Below are positions 51,843 through 59,951 of a stretch of 64,000 bases of DNA, piece by piece. Both the position numbers and the translations under genes were made by a program. The notes beneath the pieces are model-generated. The model made no database searches. It saw only the letters and a list, made by a program, of their open reading frames with translations, and was not told the origin of the DNA. The DNA comes from Tolypothrix sp. NIES-4075. Lineage in GTDB: Bacteria > Cyanobacteriota > Cyanobacteriia > Cyanobacteriales > Nostocaceae. The stretch lies in NCBI RefSeq assembly GCF_002218085.1, contig NZ_BDUC01000001.1, positions 124,001 through 188,000 on the forward strand, written 5' to 3'. The stretch's first letter is position 1; each line of letters opens with the position of its first letter.

Positions 51843-53345
51843 TTACATCGCTGCCTTCTGCCCTCTACCTTTTTTTAAATAGCGTCCAGTGGGTGAACCC
51901 AAAACATGTCCGTTGTTGTAGATAAGATTTCCGCGTAAAAAGGTACTCTTCACCCTTCCCGTTAACTCCATTCCTTCAAAGGGTGTATAACCTTGTTGTG
52001 ACTCTGACTCAGCCGCACGTACTACAAAGGTTTCATTGGGGTCTAACAGCACCAAGTCAGCATCATAGCCAATAGCAATGTCACCTTTTTCTAACAAACC
52101 AAAGCGCCTGGATGGATTCCAAGATAGCAATTTAGCGATATGGTTGTAAGACATTCCCCGCTTGCTACCTTCACTAAATACACCAGAAAGTAAATATTCT
52201 GTACCGCCAAAACCAGACTTTGCCAACCAAATATTATTTGGGTATTTAGCGCTTCTTTTTTGTTCGGCAGAACAACAAGCATGGTCGCTAACTATCCAAT
52301 CTACCTGATGATTAAGTACTGCTTGCCACAAGTATTCTACATCAGCACGGGGACGAATTGGGGGGTTGACTTTTGCCCAAGTAGCTGTGGGGGTATCAAC
52401 ATCTAATAGCAGATGTCCAATAGTAACTTCTCGCCGAAAATTGATATGGGGAAAAGCAGTTTGCATAGTCAAAGCTGCTTCCATTGCCTTACGCGAACTC
52501 AAGTGTAATAAATTGATATTTGCACAGTTCGTTTCATGTGCCAAATACGAAGCAATGCAAATTGCTAAACCTTCAGAATGAGGGGGACGCGCTGCACTGT
52601 AAGCGTGCAGTCCGCTCAGGCTAGAATCATTTTCAACTATTTTAGTATAGGCGTTAAGAATTTCTGCAACTTCGCAGTGCAAACTCAAGCTGATAGTATC
52701 TCGCGCTTCTGGATGTTTTTCCATCAAGCGAGTTAGACCGCGCATGATAAATTCAAAATGGGCAAAGTCATATCGTTCCTCTTTATTAATCATCAAAAAG
52801 AGGTTTTGTTGGTCTGACAAACCATGTAACCCATATCCGCCATAAAACATGAAGATTTTAAACGAAGATACACCGTGTTCCTCAAACAGTAAAGGTATTT
52901 CGTCGATATGCTGACTGGCAATGGGTGCAACGTGATAGCTGTAATCTACAAAAAAATTACCTGCGGATAATGCCAAAACTTCGGGAAAAAAATCTTGATA
53001 AGAACCACCTTTATTGAGATAATACTGCCCTGTACGGATGTAATTAAGGCTAGTTGTTACTCCCCCCATTGCCGCTGCTTTGCTTTCAGTCACAGCATCT
53101 TTGTCAAGGGGTTGATATATACCGACGTGCATATGGGCATCCACGACCCCAGGAAAGCCCAGCAGATTTTTGCCATCAAATACTTCTTTGCCTGTGTCTG
53201 GGCTAATATTAGGGGCAATCTGAGCAAATTTCCCATCCTTAATTCCTAAATCAAGTAGTTCGATTGCATCCTGATGGGGACGAACTACCCGCACATTTTT
53301 GATAATTTTATCTAATACAGAAGCTTCAGACACAGTAGACCTCAC
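51843..53345 (-). CDS. Dihydropyrimidinase/hydantoinase-like amidohydrolase
   Basis: 500-residue metal-dependent amidohydrolase. Ligands are visible: H71-M-H73 in 'VVDAHMHVG', carboxylated Lys K163 in 'SSFKIFMFYGG', H223 in 'LHCE', H281 in 'LLHLSSR' and D354 in 'IVSDHACC'. This family opens cyclic imides or ureides (dihydropyrimidine, hydantoin, allantoin). Full length for the family (450-500). A partial second copy is at 49343. Divergent from the 2OG-oxygenase-like gene by about 104 bp. Substrate unassigned. Confidence 0.88.
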   Translation of the reverse strand: MRSTVSEASVLDKIIKNVRVVRPHQDAIELLDLGIKDGKFAQIAPNISPDTGKEVFDGKNLLGFPGVVDAHMHVGIYQPLDKDAVTESKAAAMGGVTTSLNYIRTGQYYLNKGGSYQDFFPEVLALSAGNFFVDYSYHVAPIASQHIDEIPLLFEEHGVSSFKIFMFYGGYGLHGLSDQQNLFLMINKEERYDFAHFEFIMRGLTRLMEKHPEARDTISLSLHCEVAEILNAYTKIVENDSSLSGLHAYSAARPPHSEGLAICIASYLAHETNCANINLLHLSSRKAMEAALTMQTAFPHINFRREVTIGHLLLDVDTPTATWAKVNPPIRPRADVEYLWQAVLNHQVDWIVSDHACCSAEQKRSAKYPNNIWLAKSGFGGTEYLLSGVFSEGSKRGMSYNHIAKLLSWNPSRRFGLLEKGDIAIGYDADLVLLDPNETFVVRAAESESQQGYTPFEGMELTGRVKSTFLRGNLIYNNGHVLGSPTGRYLKKGRGQKAAM

Positions 53346-53449
53346 ACTAAAATGAGTTTAGTCAGGAATTCCAACATTGAATCGGACGAAAAGCAAATCC
53401 CATCATTATATAACGGTTTTTTATGAAATCATCTTCAGGAGAAAAGACA

Positions 53450-54244
53450 ATGGAAACTTTTAACGCATATCATCTGAACCCAGAAGAATTTCCTTTTCTC
53501 AAAAGCTTTCAAGATAACTGGCAAGTTATTAGAGATGAGTTTACACACTTTATTAATAATGCATCTGATGAAGAGTTAAAATTCACTTACGATATTCTGG
53601 GTCCTAAAAGTAAAACGATTAAAACTAAGGGCAATTCTAAATACAGTGCTTTTGGGATTTTATTTCAAGGTTTGTTTATTGAAGAATATATTCAAGTCCA
53701 TCAAATACAATATCCTGATTGTGGGACAGATGAAGCATCAGAAAAAGCACTTGCATTAAGAGAGAAATATTTTCCAAATTTGGCTAAAGTAATAGAACAA
53801 GTGAACTTTAGTGATGATAATGTCATCAGAAATGTCTACTTTGGTACATTCCATCCCGGCTTAGATATCAAGCTACACGTGAACTATAACCCTCACATGA
53901 ATCGTGGCTATTTAGGATTGATTGTACCAGAGGGGGATGTGGCTATGAAAATATGCCATGAGCAGCTTTATTGGCATGAAGGAAAATTCCTGGTTTTAGA
54001 TCATAGCTATCCACACTGTCCGCATAATTACACCAATTATGATAGAACTGTTTTGGTTGTGGACTTTTTTAAACCGGATAAATCTAGAGAGGAAGTTATC
54101 CGATTTGAAAAAGAGCAAGTCACACAACGTATGCAAGAGAATCCTTACAGCTTAGGCGTTTTTGGTAAAAGCGATAAAGCTAAAGAAGAAGATTTTATTA
54201 AGTATGGTTTAGCTCATCAATTAGAGTGGGATAAAGCTTTATAA
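53450..54244 (+). CDS. Aspartyl/asparaginyl beta-hydroxylase family protein
   Basis: 264 residues from ATG 53450, with AGGAGA six bases upstream (53438-53443). The C-terminal half shows the cupin-fold hydroxylase pattern: 'LDIKLHVNYNPHMNRGYLGLIVPEGDVAMKICHEQLYWHEGKFLVLDHSYPHCPHNYTNYDRTVLVVDFF', with candidate iron His in 'KLHVN' and 'SYPHCPHN'. The family uses Fe(II) and 2-oxoglutarate to hydroxylate Asp/Asn or small-molecule acids. Divergent from the hydantoinase and part of the accessory cluster. Confidence 0.8.
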   Translation: METFNAYHLNPEEFPFLKSFQDNWQVIRDEFTHFINNASDEELKFTYDILGPKSKTIKTKGNSKYSAFGILFQGLFIEEYIQVHQIQYPDCGTDEASEKALALREKYFPNLAKVIEQVNFSDDNVIRNVYFGTFHPGLDIKLHVNYNPHMNRGYLGLIVPEGDVAMKICHEQLYWHEGKFLVLDHSYPHCPHNYTNYDRTVLVVDFFKPDKSREEVIRFEKEQVTQRMQENPYSLGVFGKSDKAKEEDFIKYGLAHQLEWDKAL

Positions 54245-54291
54245 GCTTAATTACGATCTCCAAACTCGCTGGGAAGGATCATTCGCCATTT

Positions 54292-55035
54292 TCAAAATTC
54301 TCTCAAGAGTCTCCCACACCCGTACACTCGATCCTGGATGTCGTTATGTCGTAAAGCATACCACCAGATTGCCGCATTGATAGCAATGACCGGCTTTCCC
54401 AGCCACCGCTCCGCTTCGTCAGCGAGTCGGAGCATACTCAAATTGGTACCCATCTGCACGATCGCATCTACGTCATCACCATCAAGTTCTTGAAGATGGT
54501 TGCGAAGATCATTCTCGGAGACCTCAGCGATCGCTATTGCAGTAGGGCAACGCAGTCCTTTCAGCCGGACGACTTCCACCCCGATATCACTGAAGAAGCC
54601 GCATAATCTCTCATCGGCTACAGCCTGATAAGGGGTGATGACGGCGATCTTGTTTACTTTGAACGCTTCCAGAGCCGCCTGACATGCCGAGCCGCCCACA
54701 GCCACTTTAAGACCAGTATAGTCCTCAAGCCGTTTCACGAAGGCTCTGTTCCCCTTGAGTCCTTCCCAAAAAGTCTCGGCACTCATTGCCATGATCAGGT
54801 AGTCGATACCAGCTGTCATCACGCGATCGACTGCTAAGAGAATTTCGTCGTCGATCTGCTCTAGAATACGCACCATCTTTTCGTCACTACTCAAGTCCTG
54901 GTCGCGAATATGAATCCGAGATATGTGGGATGTAACACCCCGTACCGCCATCGCATGAAAATCTGGTTCGACGATCGTGTTTGTGCTGGGGGCAAGCACG
55001 CCAAATTTTTTGCGCCATCCTAATGCGTCTGTCAT
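54292..55035 (-). CDS. Maleate isomerase/arylmalonate decarboxylase-like protein
   Basis: 247 residues of the Asp/Glu racemase superfamily: 'FGVLAPSTNTIVEPDF' (residues 11-26, with the substrate-binding PSTNT), 'DYLIMAMSAETFWEG' (about 79-92), 'TPYQAVADERLCGFF', 'VDAIVQMGTNLSMLRLADEAERWLGKPVIAINAAIWWYALR'. The usual two catalytic Cys of maleate isomerase are not at the expected places (M84-S85; G196-T197). Such variants are known in this family, but chemistry may differ. Follows the cupin gene on the same strand by 35 bp. Confidence 0.78.
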   Translation of the reverse strand: MTDALGWRKKFGVLAPSTNTIVEPDFHAMAVRGVTSHISRIHIRDQDLSSDEKMVRILEQIDDEILLAVDRVMTAGIDYLIMAMSAETFWEGLKGNRAFVKRLEDYTGLKVAVGGSACQAALEAFKVNKIAVITPYQAVADERLCGFFSDIGVEVVRLKGLRCPTAIAIAEVSENDLRNHLQELDGDDVDAIVQMGTNLSMLRLADEAERWLGKPVIAINAAIWWYALRHNDIQDRVYGCGRLLREF

Positions 55036-55070
55036 TGTCGAATACCTTATCTGCTTTGCTGGTTGTATTT

Positions 55071-55985
55071 TCAGGAGTGGGATTTGTCGCGATCGAGTGC
55101 AGCCTGGAGACGTGCCTGATCTTGTTGAGTAATATCTGGGTTATGCAGTATCCAATAACAGTCTAGGCGGTCATTCGTGCGAAACAAAAGTAATGCTCCA
55201 CTTTCTGTCCAGAATGGTCCGTGTGGAATGTGTGCAGGTCGCCAGTAATAGCCGTCTTTGCACATTGCCGTATAGCGTCTATTAAAAGGATCATCGCTCA
55301 TAGACCAATGTCCAAGCACATCTCCACCGATCACATATGCCTCCTCAGTTGTAGGATGACCAGCATAGAAATTGCCTTCAGTCCACATAGGTACTAAGCC
55401 TAGAATCCATGTGGCACGTCCAGTTTTTTTATTGGTATACAGGCTTTTACGTGCTGAACCAGGAGGTAAAAAGGTTGTGCTTTCCCATTTCATGGCGTGA
55501 AATTCTTGCAAGGGAACATATTCAGTCATCCGTTCATGGGTCTGCATATTCACATGATATGCAGAAGTTTCCGGGATTTGCTCAAGGCTTGCGTAGTCTT
55601 CTGTGATGTAAGTAGGGGTAGCATCTGGCATCCACAACATAATGGTGTCTTCTTCGGTTTTCCAAGGACCAGTAGGTATGCCAGCGGGGATGAAAGAGTA
55701 ACTGAGATTGCGTAATATAAACCCACCTTGGTAAAGTGCGCCGGTTAGCACAAAAATTTCTACATCGGTAGTGAAATGACCAATAGGTGCGTTCCAACCT
55801 TTTTTCAGAAGGACTCGTTGTGTAGATTCACCTGTATTTTCGTTGACGGATAGAACCTGGGCTGTACTGTCTTTACCAATAGCAAAGTTTTCCACCTTAA
55901 AAGGCACTTGGGGAAAGTTAAGAACTGAGTGAAGTGATTCTTCAGTTTCTACATGTTTGCGCCCTGTCGAGGTGTTATTGTTCAT
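55071..55985 (-). CDS. Bicupin-like protein
   Basis: 304 residues from ATG 55985. Two cupin-type halves: 'LLKKGWNAPIGHFTTDVEIFVLTGALYQGGF...SYSFIPAGIPTGPWKTEEDTIMLWMPD' and 'WTEGNFYAGHPTTEEAYVIGGDVLGHW...DGYYWRPAHIPHGPFWTESGALLLFRT'. Each half has His/Glu candidates for a metal site (GHFTTDVEIF, AGHPTTEEAY, HIPHGPFW). Resembles DUF4437-type cupins. An upstream in-frame ATG at 56045 exists, but that region also encodes an opposite-strand gene remnant, so 55985 is preferred. Likely operonic with the isomerase-like gene. Confidence 0.75.
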   Translation of the reverse strand: MNNNTSTGRKHVETEESLHSVLNFPQVPFKVENFAIGKDSTAQVLSVNENTGESTQRVLLKKGWNAPIGHFTTDVEIFVLTGALYQGGFILRNLSYSFIPAGIPTGPWKTEEDTIMLWMPDATPTYITEDYASLEQIPETSAYHVNMQTHERMTEYVPLQEFHAMKWESTTFLPPGSARKSLYTNKKTGRATWILGLVPMWTEGNFYAGHPTTEEAYVIGGDVLGHWSMSDDPFNRRYTAMCKDGYYWRPAHIPHGPFWTESGALLLFRTNDRLDCYWILHNPDITQQDQARLQAALDRDKSHS

Positions 55986-56043
55986 TTTAATACCTGTGTC
56001 TGTGTGTGAAAAATTAACATTATTACTGATACATTCTTTTATC

Positions 56044-56262
56044 ACATTTTTTGGGAAAGCAGCTTCTGTAAGAGGTTTTTTGATGCCTCATTATAAAGAA
56101 TATATACCTGTTGCACGCGATCGCCTGCTAAACTTGTTCTACACAGACAAACTAAAAGTTGCCATTGACTCAAATCAGTTCAACGGCATAAAATCCATTC
56201 CGGCTGCTGTGGAATATCTACTTACTGGTAAGAATTGCGGCAAACTAGTTGTCAGATTTTAG
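56044..56262 (+). pseudogene. MDR/zinc-type quinone oxidoreductase C-terminal remnant
   Basis: Frame reads FFGKAASVRGFLMPHYKEYI, then VAIDSNQFNGIKSIPAAVEYLLTGKNCGKLVVRF to TAG. This is the C-terminus of medium-chain NADPH:quinone/curcumin-type reductases ('K.ASVRGF', 'I..A.EYLL.GKN.GK.VVR.'). The whole N-terminal catalytic part is missing. A downstream neighbour of it is SnoaL-like 56279, separated by 16 bp, as in an original operon. Confidence 0.7.
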
Positions 56263-56278
56263 TCAATCGGTGGTGACA

Positions 56279-56674
56279 ATGGCAGAAAAATCAGAAAATA
56301 CTTTGAAAGTTGCACATCAAGCGTTTACACACTTTCAACACGGTTTAGCGACGGGGGAGTGGAACTCGTTTCTCGATATGCTAACTGAAGACTTTAGCTT
56401 TTGGTTTCCTATCGGAAAATACCACGGCTTAAATATCGGTAAACAGAAAGCTGAAGCTTTTTTTGATTATGTTAATGAAGTCTTCAGTCCTGGATTGACT
56501 CTAACTTTAGACAGCGTTACCAGCAATGAAACGACGGTGGTTTTTGAGTTCCGTGATGAGGGAATGATGTGGAAAGAACCTTATAAAAATCGCATAGCCG
56601 TTTCTTTTGATGTGCGTGGAGATAAAATTTGTGGCTATCGAGAATACCTTGGTAGTGATGGTAAATCAAATTAA
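56279..56674 (+). CDS. SnoaL-like (NTF2-fold) protein
   Basis: 131 residues: 'AHQAFTHFQHGLATGEWNSFLDMLTEDFSFWFPIGKYHGLNIGKQKAEAFFDYVNEVF', 'SVTSNETTVVFEFRDEGMMWKEPYKNRIAVSFDVRGDKICGYREYLG'. NTF2-like alpha+beta cone fold, used by cyclases, isomerases and dehydratases on small molecules. ATG 56279 chosen because the NTF2 helix follows and GGTGGTGAC lies upstream. Probably part of the catabolic cluster. No catalytic Asp-His pair can be asserted from sequence. Confidence 0.78.
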   Translation: MAEKSENTLKVAHQAFTHFQHGLATGEWNSFLDMLTEDFSFWFPIGKYHGLNIGKQKAEAFFDYVNEVFSPGLTLTLDSVTSNETTVVFEFRDEGMMWKEPYKNRIAVSFDVRGDKICGYREYLGSDGKSN

Positions 56675-56731
56675 AAAGTTGTTAGTTGTTGGTTGATGGT
56701 TGTTAGTTATTAGTTGTTATACCATTTCTAC

Positions 56732-57043
56732 ATGAACATGCATTGTGAGGAAACTTATCAAGAATTAAACACACGAATCTACAAATTTTAATTCGATAAA
56801 TATATCTCAGATGAAGACCGACAATATTTTTTGGACGTAGTTAAAAAATGCAGTCAATTTATAGAAATAAAATCTCAGATAAACATCTGTAGAGACCCAG
56901 ACGACAACAAATTTTTAGAACTTGCTAAAGACTCCAACGCAGAGTTTTTAATCACAGGAGATCAAGACCTTTTATCACTCAAGACTTTAGCCGAATATCA
57001 AAACCAGATTATTACTCCCAGAGACTTTCTTGACTTTGATTAA
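56732..57043 (+). pseudogene. PIN-domain toxin remnant
   Basis: From ATG 56732, MHCEETYQELNTRIYKF is followed by a stop (TAA 56789), then FDKYISDEDRQYFLDVVKKC and 'ICRDPDDNKFLELAKDSNAEFLITGDQDLLSLK', 'IITPRDFL'. The latter is the C-terminal half of PIN_3 (COG1569) nucleases: 'CRDPDDNK', 'LITGDQDLL'. The first acidic residue (N-terminal 'DTNVLV') and antitoxin are absent, so this is a degraded VapC-like toxin. Confidence 0.7.
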
Positions 57044-57128
57044 TTCACCTTTATACTTAATTGTTATTTGTTAGTCGTTGGTGGTTGATAGAGACGCGAA
57101 GAACATCGCGTCTGTACAATGTTAGGTG

Positions 57129-57617
57129 TTAGTTAAGATCGGGGTTTGAGTGGTTGAATTCTTGAGATTTAGCCTCTGCTGCTTGATATGCATCTAAGTA
57201 GTCTTTACCACCTAACATCACATCACCATAATATTCATAAGGTGCTGCACCATAAACTGGTAGGGGTTCATCTTCTGGATAATCTTCTTTCGATTCTTCG
57301 ATTATCGCTTTCAGTTTTTTCACGCTCAAGCTTTGTGCTGGAAAGTACCAGAATTCTTGCTCATTTTTATTCAGGTGCGGTAAGGTAGGATCGATAATGC
57401 GTACAACAGAGTCGTTGCTGGAGGTATCGCTTAATTCAATCCAAGCATGTTCAATCGGTTTGTAATACTTGCGACCAATTACTAAAAAGCCTTGCACATA
57501 AGTTGCTCCCTCAGTCGCTAATGCTGCTTTGTAAGCATTGTCAAACGGAGTTCTAGCCTTGCTTTTTATGCTTTGAGCAATCAGAAAAGAAAGCGTTTCA
57601 TCTAATGCTTTGTCCAT
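57129..57617 (-). CDS. Conserved cyanobacterial hypothetical protein
   Basis: 162 residues, function not recognised: 'TYVQGFLVIGRKYYKPIEHAWIELSDTSSNDSVVRIIDPTLPHL', 'EFWYFPAQSLSVKKLKAIIEESKEDYPEDEPLPVYGAAPYEYYGDVMLGGKDYLDAYQAAE'. The 'HAWIEL...IIDPT' pair resembles the His/Asp region of transglutaminase- or NlpC-like folds, but no catalytic Cys is present. The 330-bp region downstream (57618-57947) is AT-rich with no gene; it contains an AAACGCAGAGTGACGCAGAG repeat-like string. Confidence 0.6.
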   Translation of the reverse strand: MDKALDETLSFLIAQSIKSKARTPFDNAYKAALATEGATYVQGFLVIGRKYYKPIEHAWIELSDTSSNDSVVRIIDPTLPHLNKNEQEFWYFPAQSLSVKKLKAIIEESKEDYPEDEPLPVYGAAPYEYYGDVMLGGKDYLDAYQAAEAKSQEFNHSNPDLN

Positions 57618-57947
57618 TTACAGCGGGAATTAGAGCGCCGACTAGAATATCCTAACACCTCAATACTTCTCATTTGCCACTGAAATCAGCCTGTTGCTAG
57701 ACAAAAACAGGAGTTGCAAAAAACTAAGTACAGCTTTGCATGAAAAAAGCGCGTTATTAAACGCAGAGTGACGCAGAGCTATTCTAAATTTAATTGGTTA
57801 CGAATTTGTGTAATATTGTACTAAGTAAGTTTTCAGCTAGCGCTGCTTTTTTCAAAGAGCGAAAAATACTTCTTTAGTAGCAGGTTTTATGTAGCTTTTA
57901 ATTTTAAATTGATGAAATCTTCACTCATATTACCTAGTATTTAACAT

Positions 57948-58373
57948 ATGCTTTCAGAAAAATCAACTATTGCTACTACGCAAGCTGATCAATTCCAAAT
58001 TGAGGGAATTACCGAACCTGTGATACTGCGTTATTTTGAAACTTTAAACGCAGGAGGGTTTGATGAGACTGCGAGCTTGTTTGCCTCGGATGGTGTGATG
58101 CAACCGCCGTTTGAATCTGGTATTGTGGGGCAGGATGCGATCGCTGCCTATTTAAAACAAGAAGCTCAAGGCATTAAAGCCGAACCTCACCAAGGAATCT
58201 CCGAAAATTTGGATAATAATCAAATCCAATTTCAGGTGAGTGGCAAAGCACAAACTACTTGGTGTGGTGTCAACGTCATGTGGCTGTTTATCCTCAACCA
58301 ACAACGGCAAATTCAATTTACTAAAATCAAACTTTTAGCTTCTCCTCAAGAATTGTTAAATCTACGACGATGA
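57948..58373 (+). CDS. C-terminal domain homologue of orange carotenoid protein (CTDH)
   Basis: 141-residue NTF2-fold protein: 'IEGITEPVILRYFETLNAGGFDETASLFASDGVMQPPFESGIVGQDAIAAYL', 'QVSGKAQTTWCGVNVMWLFILN', 'LLASPQELLNLRR'. It matches the carotenoid-binding C-terminal domain of OCP as a free gene. C106 in TTWCGVNV is the Cys position characteristic of CTDH, which forms disulfide dimers and moves carotenoids to HCP/OCP partners. No N-terminal (HCP) partner gene is present in the window. Confidence 0.85.
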   Translation: MLSEKSTIATTQADQFQIEGITEPVILRYFETLNAGGFDETASLFASDGVMQPPFESGIVGQDAIAAYLKQEAQGIKAEPHQGISENLDNNQIQFQVSGKAQTTWCGVNVMWLFILNQQRQIQFTKIKLLASPQELLNLRR

Positions 58374-58792
58374 GACGATATCGGTTGGTGGTTGGTGGAT
58401 AGTAGTTAGTGGATAGTGGGAATTTTCAGAGGGGACTTTGTTGACAAGGGGACTTTGTTGACAAGGGAGACAAGGGGACTTTGTTGACAAGGGAGACAAG
58501 GGGAGGACGAGTGCCAGTGCGGGGGTGGAGGAGTAAGGAACGTGTCCGTGGACAGGGGGGACAAGGGGACAAGGAGGAATTACCAATGCCTAATGACGGC
58601 AGGTGATCCCCAAGACCCAACGGGAGAGCCAGTCCCCCATTGTGACGGAGACCGCTCCTGAGGGGGCTAGTCTCACCGCACTGCCTCAACAGACACACTG
58701 CTCAAGTCGGGAAACCCTTCCTGTGCAGGTGTCCTCCCCAATGCCCAATACCCAATGCCCACTAACAACCAACAACTAACAACCAACAACTC
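58374..58792. repeat. Repeat-rich intergenic region
   Basis: About 420 bp of repeats: GGTTGGTGGATAGTAGTTAG-type at 58383-58420; a direct repeat GGGGACTTTGTTGACAAGG (three copies 58433-58490); a GC-rich 58595-58740 block with CGGGAGAGCCAGTCCCCCAT; and STRR-like CCCAATGCCCAATACC at the end. No gene is supported; open minus-strand frames arise from the repeats. Confidence 0.7.
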
Positions 58793-59233
58793 CTAACTCT
58801 TGTTAACTGTCGCTTTTTCAAAAGAGCGCAGGAGCATTTTTCGTCCTAAATCAATATGTGATGGGGCACACAGCCAATCTGGGTGTGCAGTCATCAACAA
58901 ACTATCTAAAGTCTCTTGATCGAATAGATGCCAGACTAAAGCTTCATTAATTTGAGTTTCTACAGCATAGCAGTCGAGACTGACACAGTAAATCGTGCAA
59001 GCACTGGCGATTCTATGCAAAGTCATTTGTTCCCCAGGACTGAGTGAGCGAAATTGCTGCATCGCTAGCTTCAGTTCACTGAGGGAAGATACTGTTAACC
59101 CAGGAAGTGCTATTGTCAGATTGCTATCTCCATTCACTGCAATCCAGTAATGACGACTGGGGTCAATTCCTACAAGCCAAGGTGATTCATCATCAAGGCA
59201 ATAGCGTGGCGACAAATAAAAGGCTACTTCCAT
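58793..59233 (-). CDS. Conserved cyanobacterial hypothetical protein
   Basis: 146 residues, unknown function: 'WLVGIDPSRHYWIAVNGDSNLTIALPGLTVSSLSELKLAMQQFRSLSPGEQMTLHRIASACTIYCVSLDCYAVE', 'ALVWHLFDQETLDSLLMTAHPDWLCAPSHIDLGRKMLL'. Soluble, several Cys (positions near 79, 83, 88) but no known motif. Flanked by repeats; it starts at ATG 59233. Downstream neighbour on the strand is a long repeat. Confidence 0.65.
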   Translation of the reverse strand: MEVAFYLSPRYCLDDESPWLVGIDPSRHYWIAVNGDSNLTIALPGLTVSSLSELKLAMQQFRSLSPGEQMTLHRIASACTIYCVSLDCYAVETQINEALVWHLFDQETLDSLLMTAHPDWLCAPSHIDLGRKMLLRSFEKATVNKS

Positions 59234-59438
59234 AGGAAAAATTATGATGCGTGCTTTTCAATAGTTGGTGATTTCAGACAAAAGTATGCTTACTCTTAAT
59301 CAGGCTAACTAAGAGCTTATGTTGCACAAAATCGGCATAATGTGAGTTAATGTTTTAATATTTAATGATTAAAAGTTATAAATCAAATAAACCTAGCAAA
59401 AATTTTAACTTTGTTTACAATTCTCAATATATATAATA

Positions 59439-59487
59439 CGTAGTAAGCGATTTATCGCTTAATTTGGGCACTTCAGTGCCCACTACG
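59439..59487. repeat. CGTAGTAAGC palindromic mini-element
   Basis: CGTAGTAAGCGATTTATCGC at 59439-59458 and GGGCACTTCAGTGCCCACTACG at the end; same ends as the sufB-sufC element at 22342-22392. It lies between two minus-strand genes. Confidence 0.7.
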
Positions 59488-59522
59488 AAAGCAAAGTTTT
59501 TTTTATCTTTTGATCTTTTGAC

Positions 59523-59948
59523 TTATTTGCCTAGTTCAGACAGAGTGACTTCTAACTTGAGACAGTTACCACCATCACTCTGCAACTGGTATTCTACTTT
59601 ATCCATTAAACGATGCATAATCAGCCAACCATAACCACCTTCTTGCTTGTCCATTGGGTTGGGAGGAAAGTAGGTAGACATATCAAAGCCCTCACCGCGA
59701 TCCCAAACTTCTAAGGCTATATCTTGGTCTTTGAGTTCCAAGCGAATTAAAACTGGCGCATTGGGCTGATCTTTGTGGGCGTGACGTACTACGTTTGAGT
59801 AAGCTTCCACCAAAGCTAGCCGCAAACGACTTGATAGCCGCGACCAATCAACTGTCTCTCCTAGCTGGATTTGTAAGCATCCTAGCAGCCAGCTTTCGAC
59901 GATGCTTAAAAACTTCAAGTCACTTGGTACATGAAGCTCACTTTTCAT
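59523..59948 (-). CDS. RsbW/SpoIIAB-like anti-sigma serine kinase
   Basis: 141-residue HATPase_c_2 protein: N-box 'RLRLALVEAYSNVVRHAHK', G1 region 'ALEVWDRGEGFDMSTY', G2 'EGGYGWLIMHRLMDKVEY'. These bind ATP and phosphorylate anti-anti-sigma/STAS partners or hold sigma factors. It is 3 bp downstream of the PP2C phosphatase gene on the same strand, a typical kinase-phosphatase partner-switching pair. Confidence 0.88.
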   Translation of the reverse strand: MKSELHVPSDLKFLSIVESWLLGCLQIQLGETVDWSRLSSRLRLALVEAYSNVVRHAHKDQPNAPVLIRLELKDQDIALEVWDRGEGFDMSTYFPPNPMDKQEGGYGWLIMHRLMDKVEYQLQSDGGNCLKLEVTLSELGK

Positions 59949-59951
59949 TAC

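Noticed and set aside
58426..58698. 90-codon minus-strand frame (MCLLRQCGETSPLRSGLRH)
   Set aside because: Encoded by a GC-rich dispersed repeat and tandem units; low-complexity peptide without family support.
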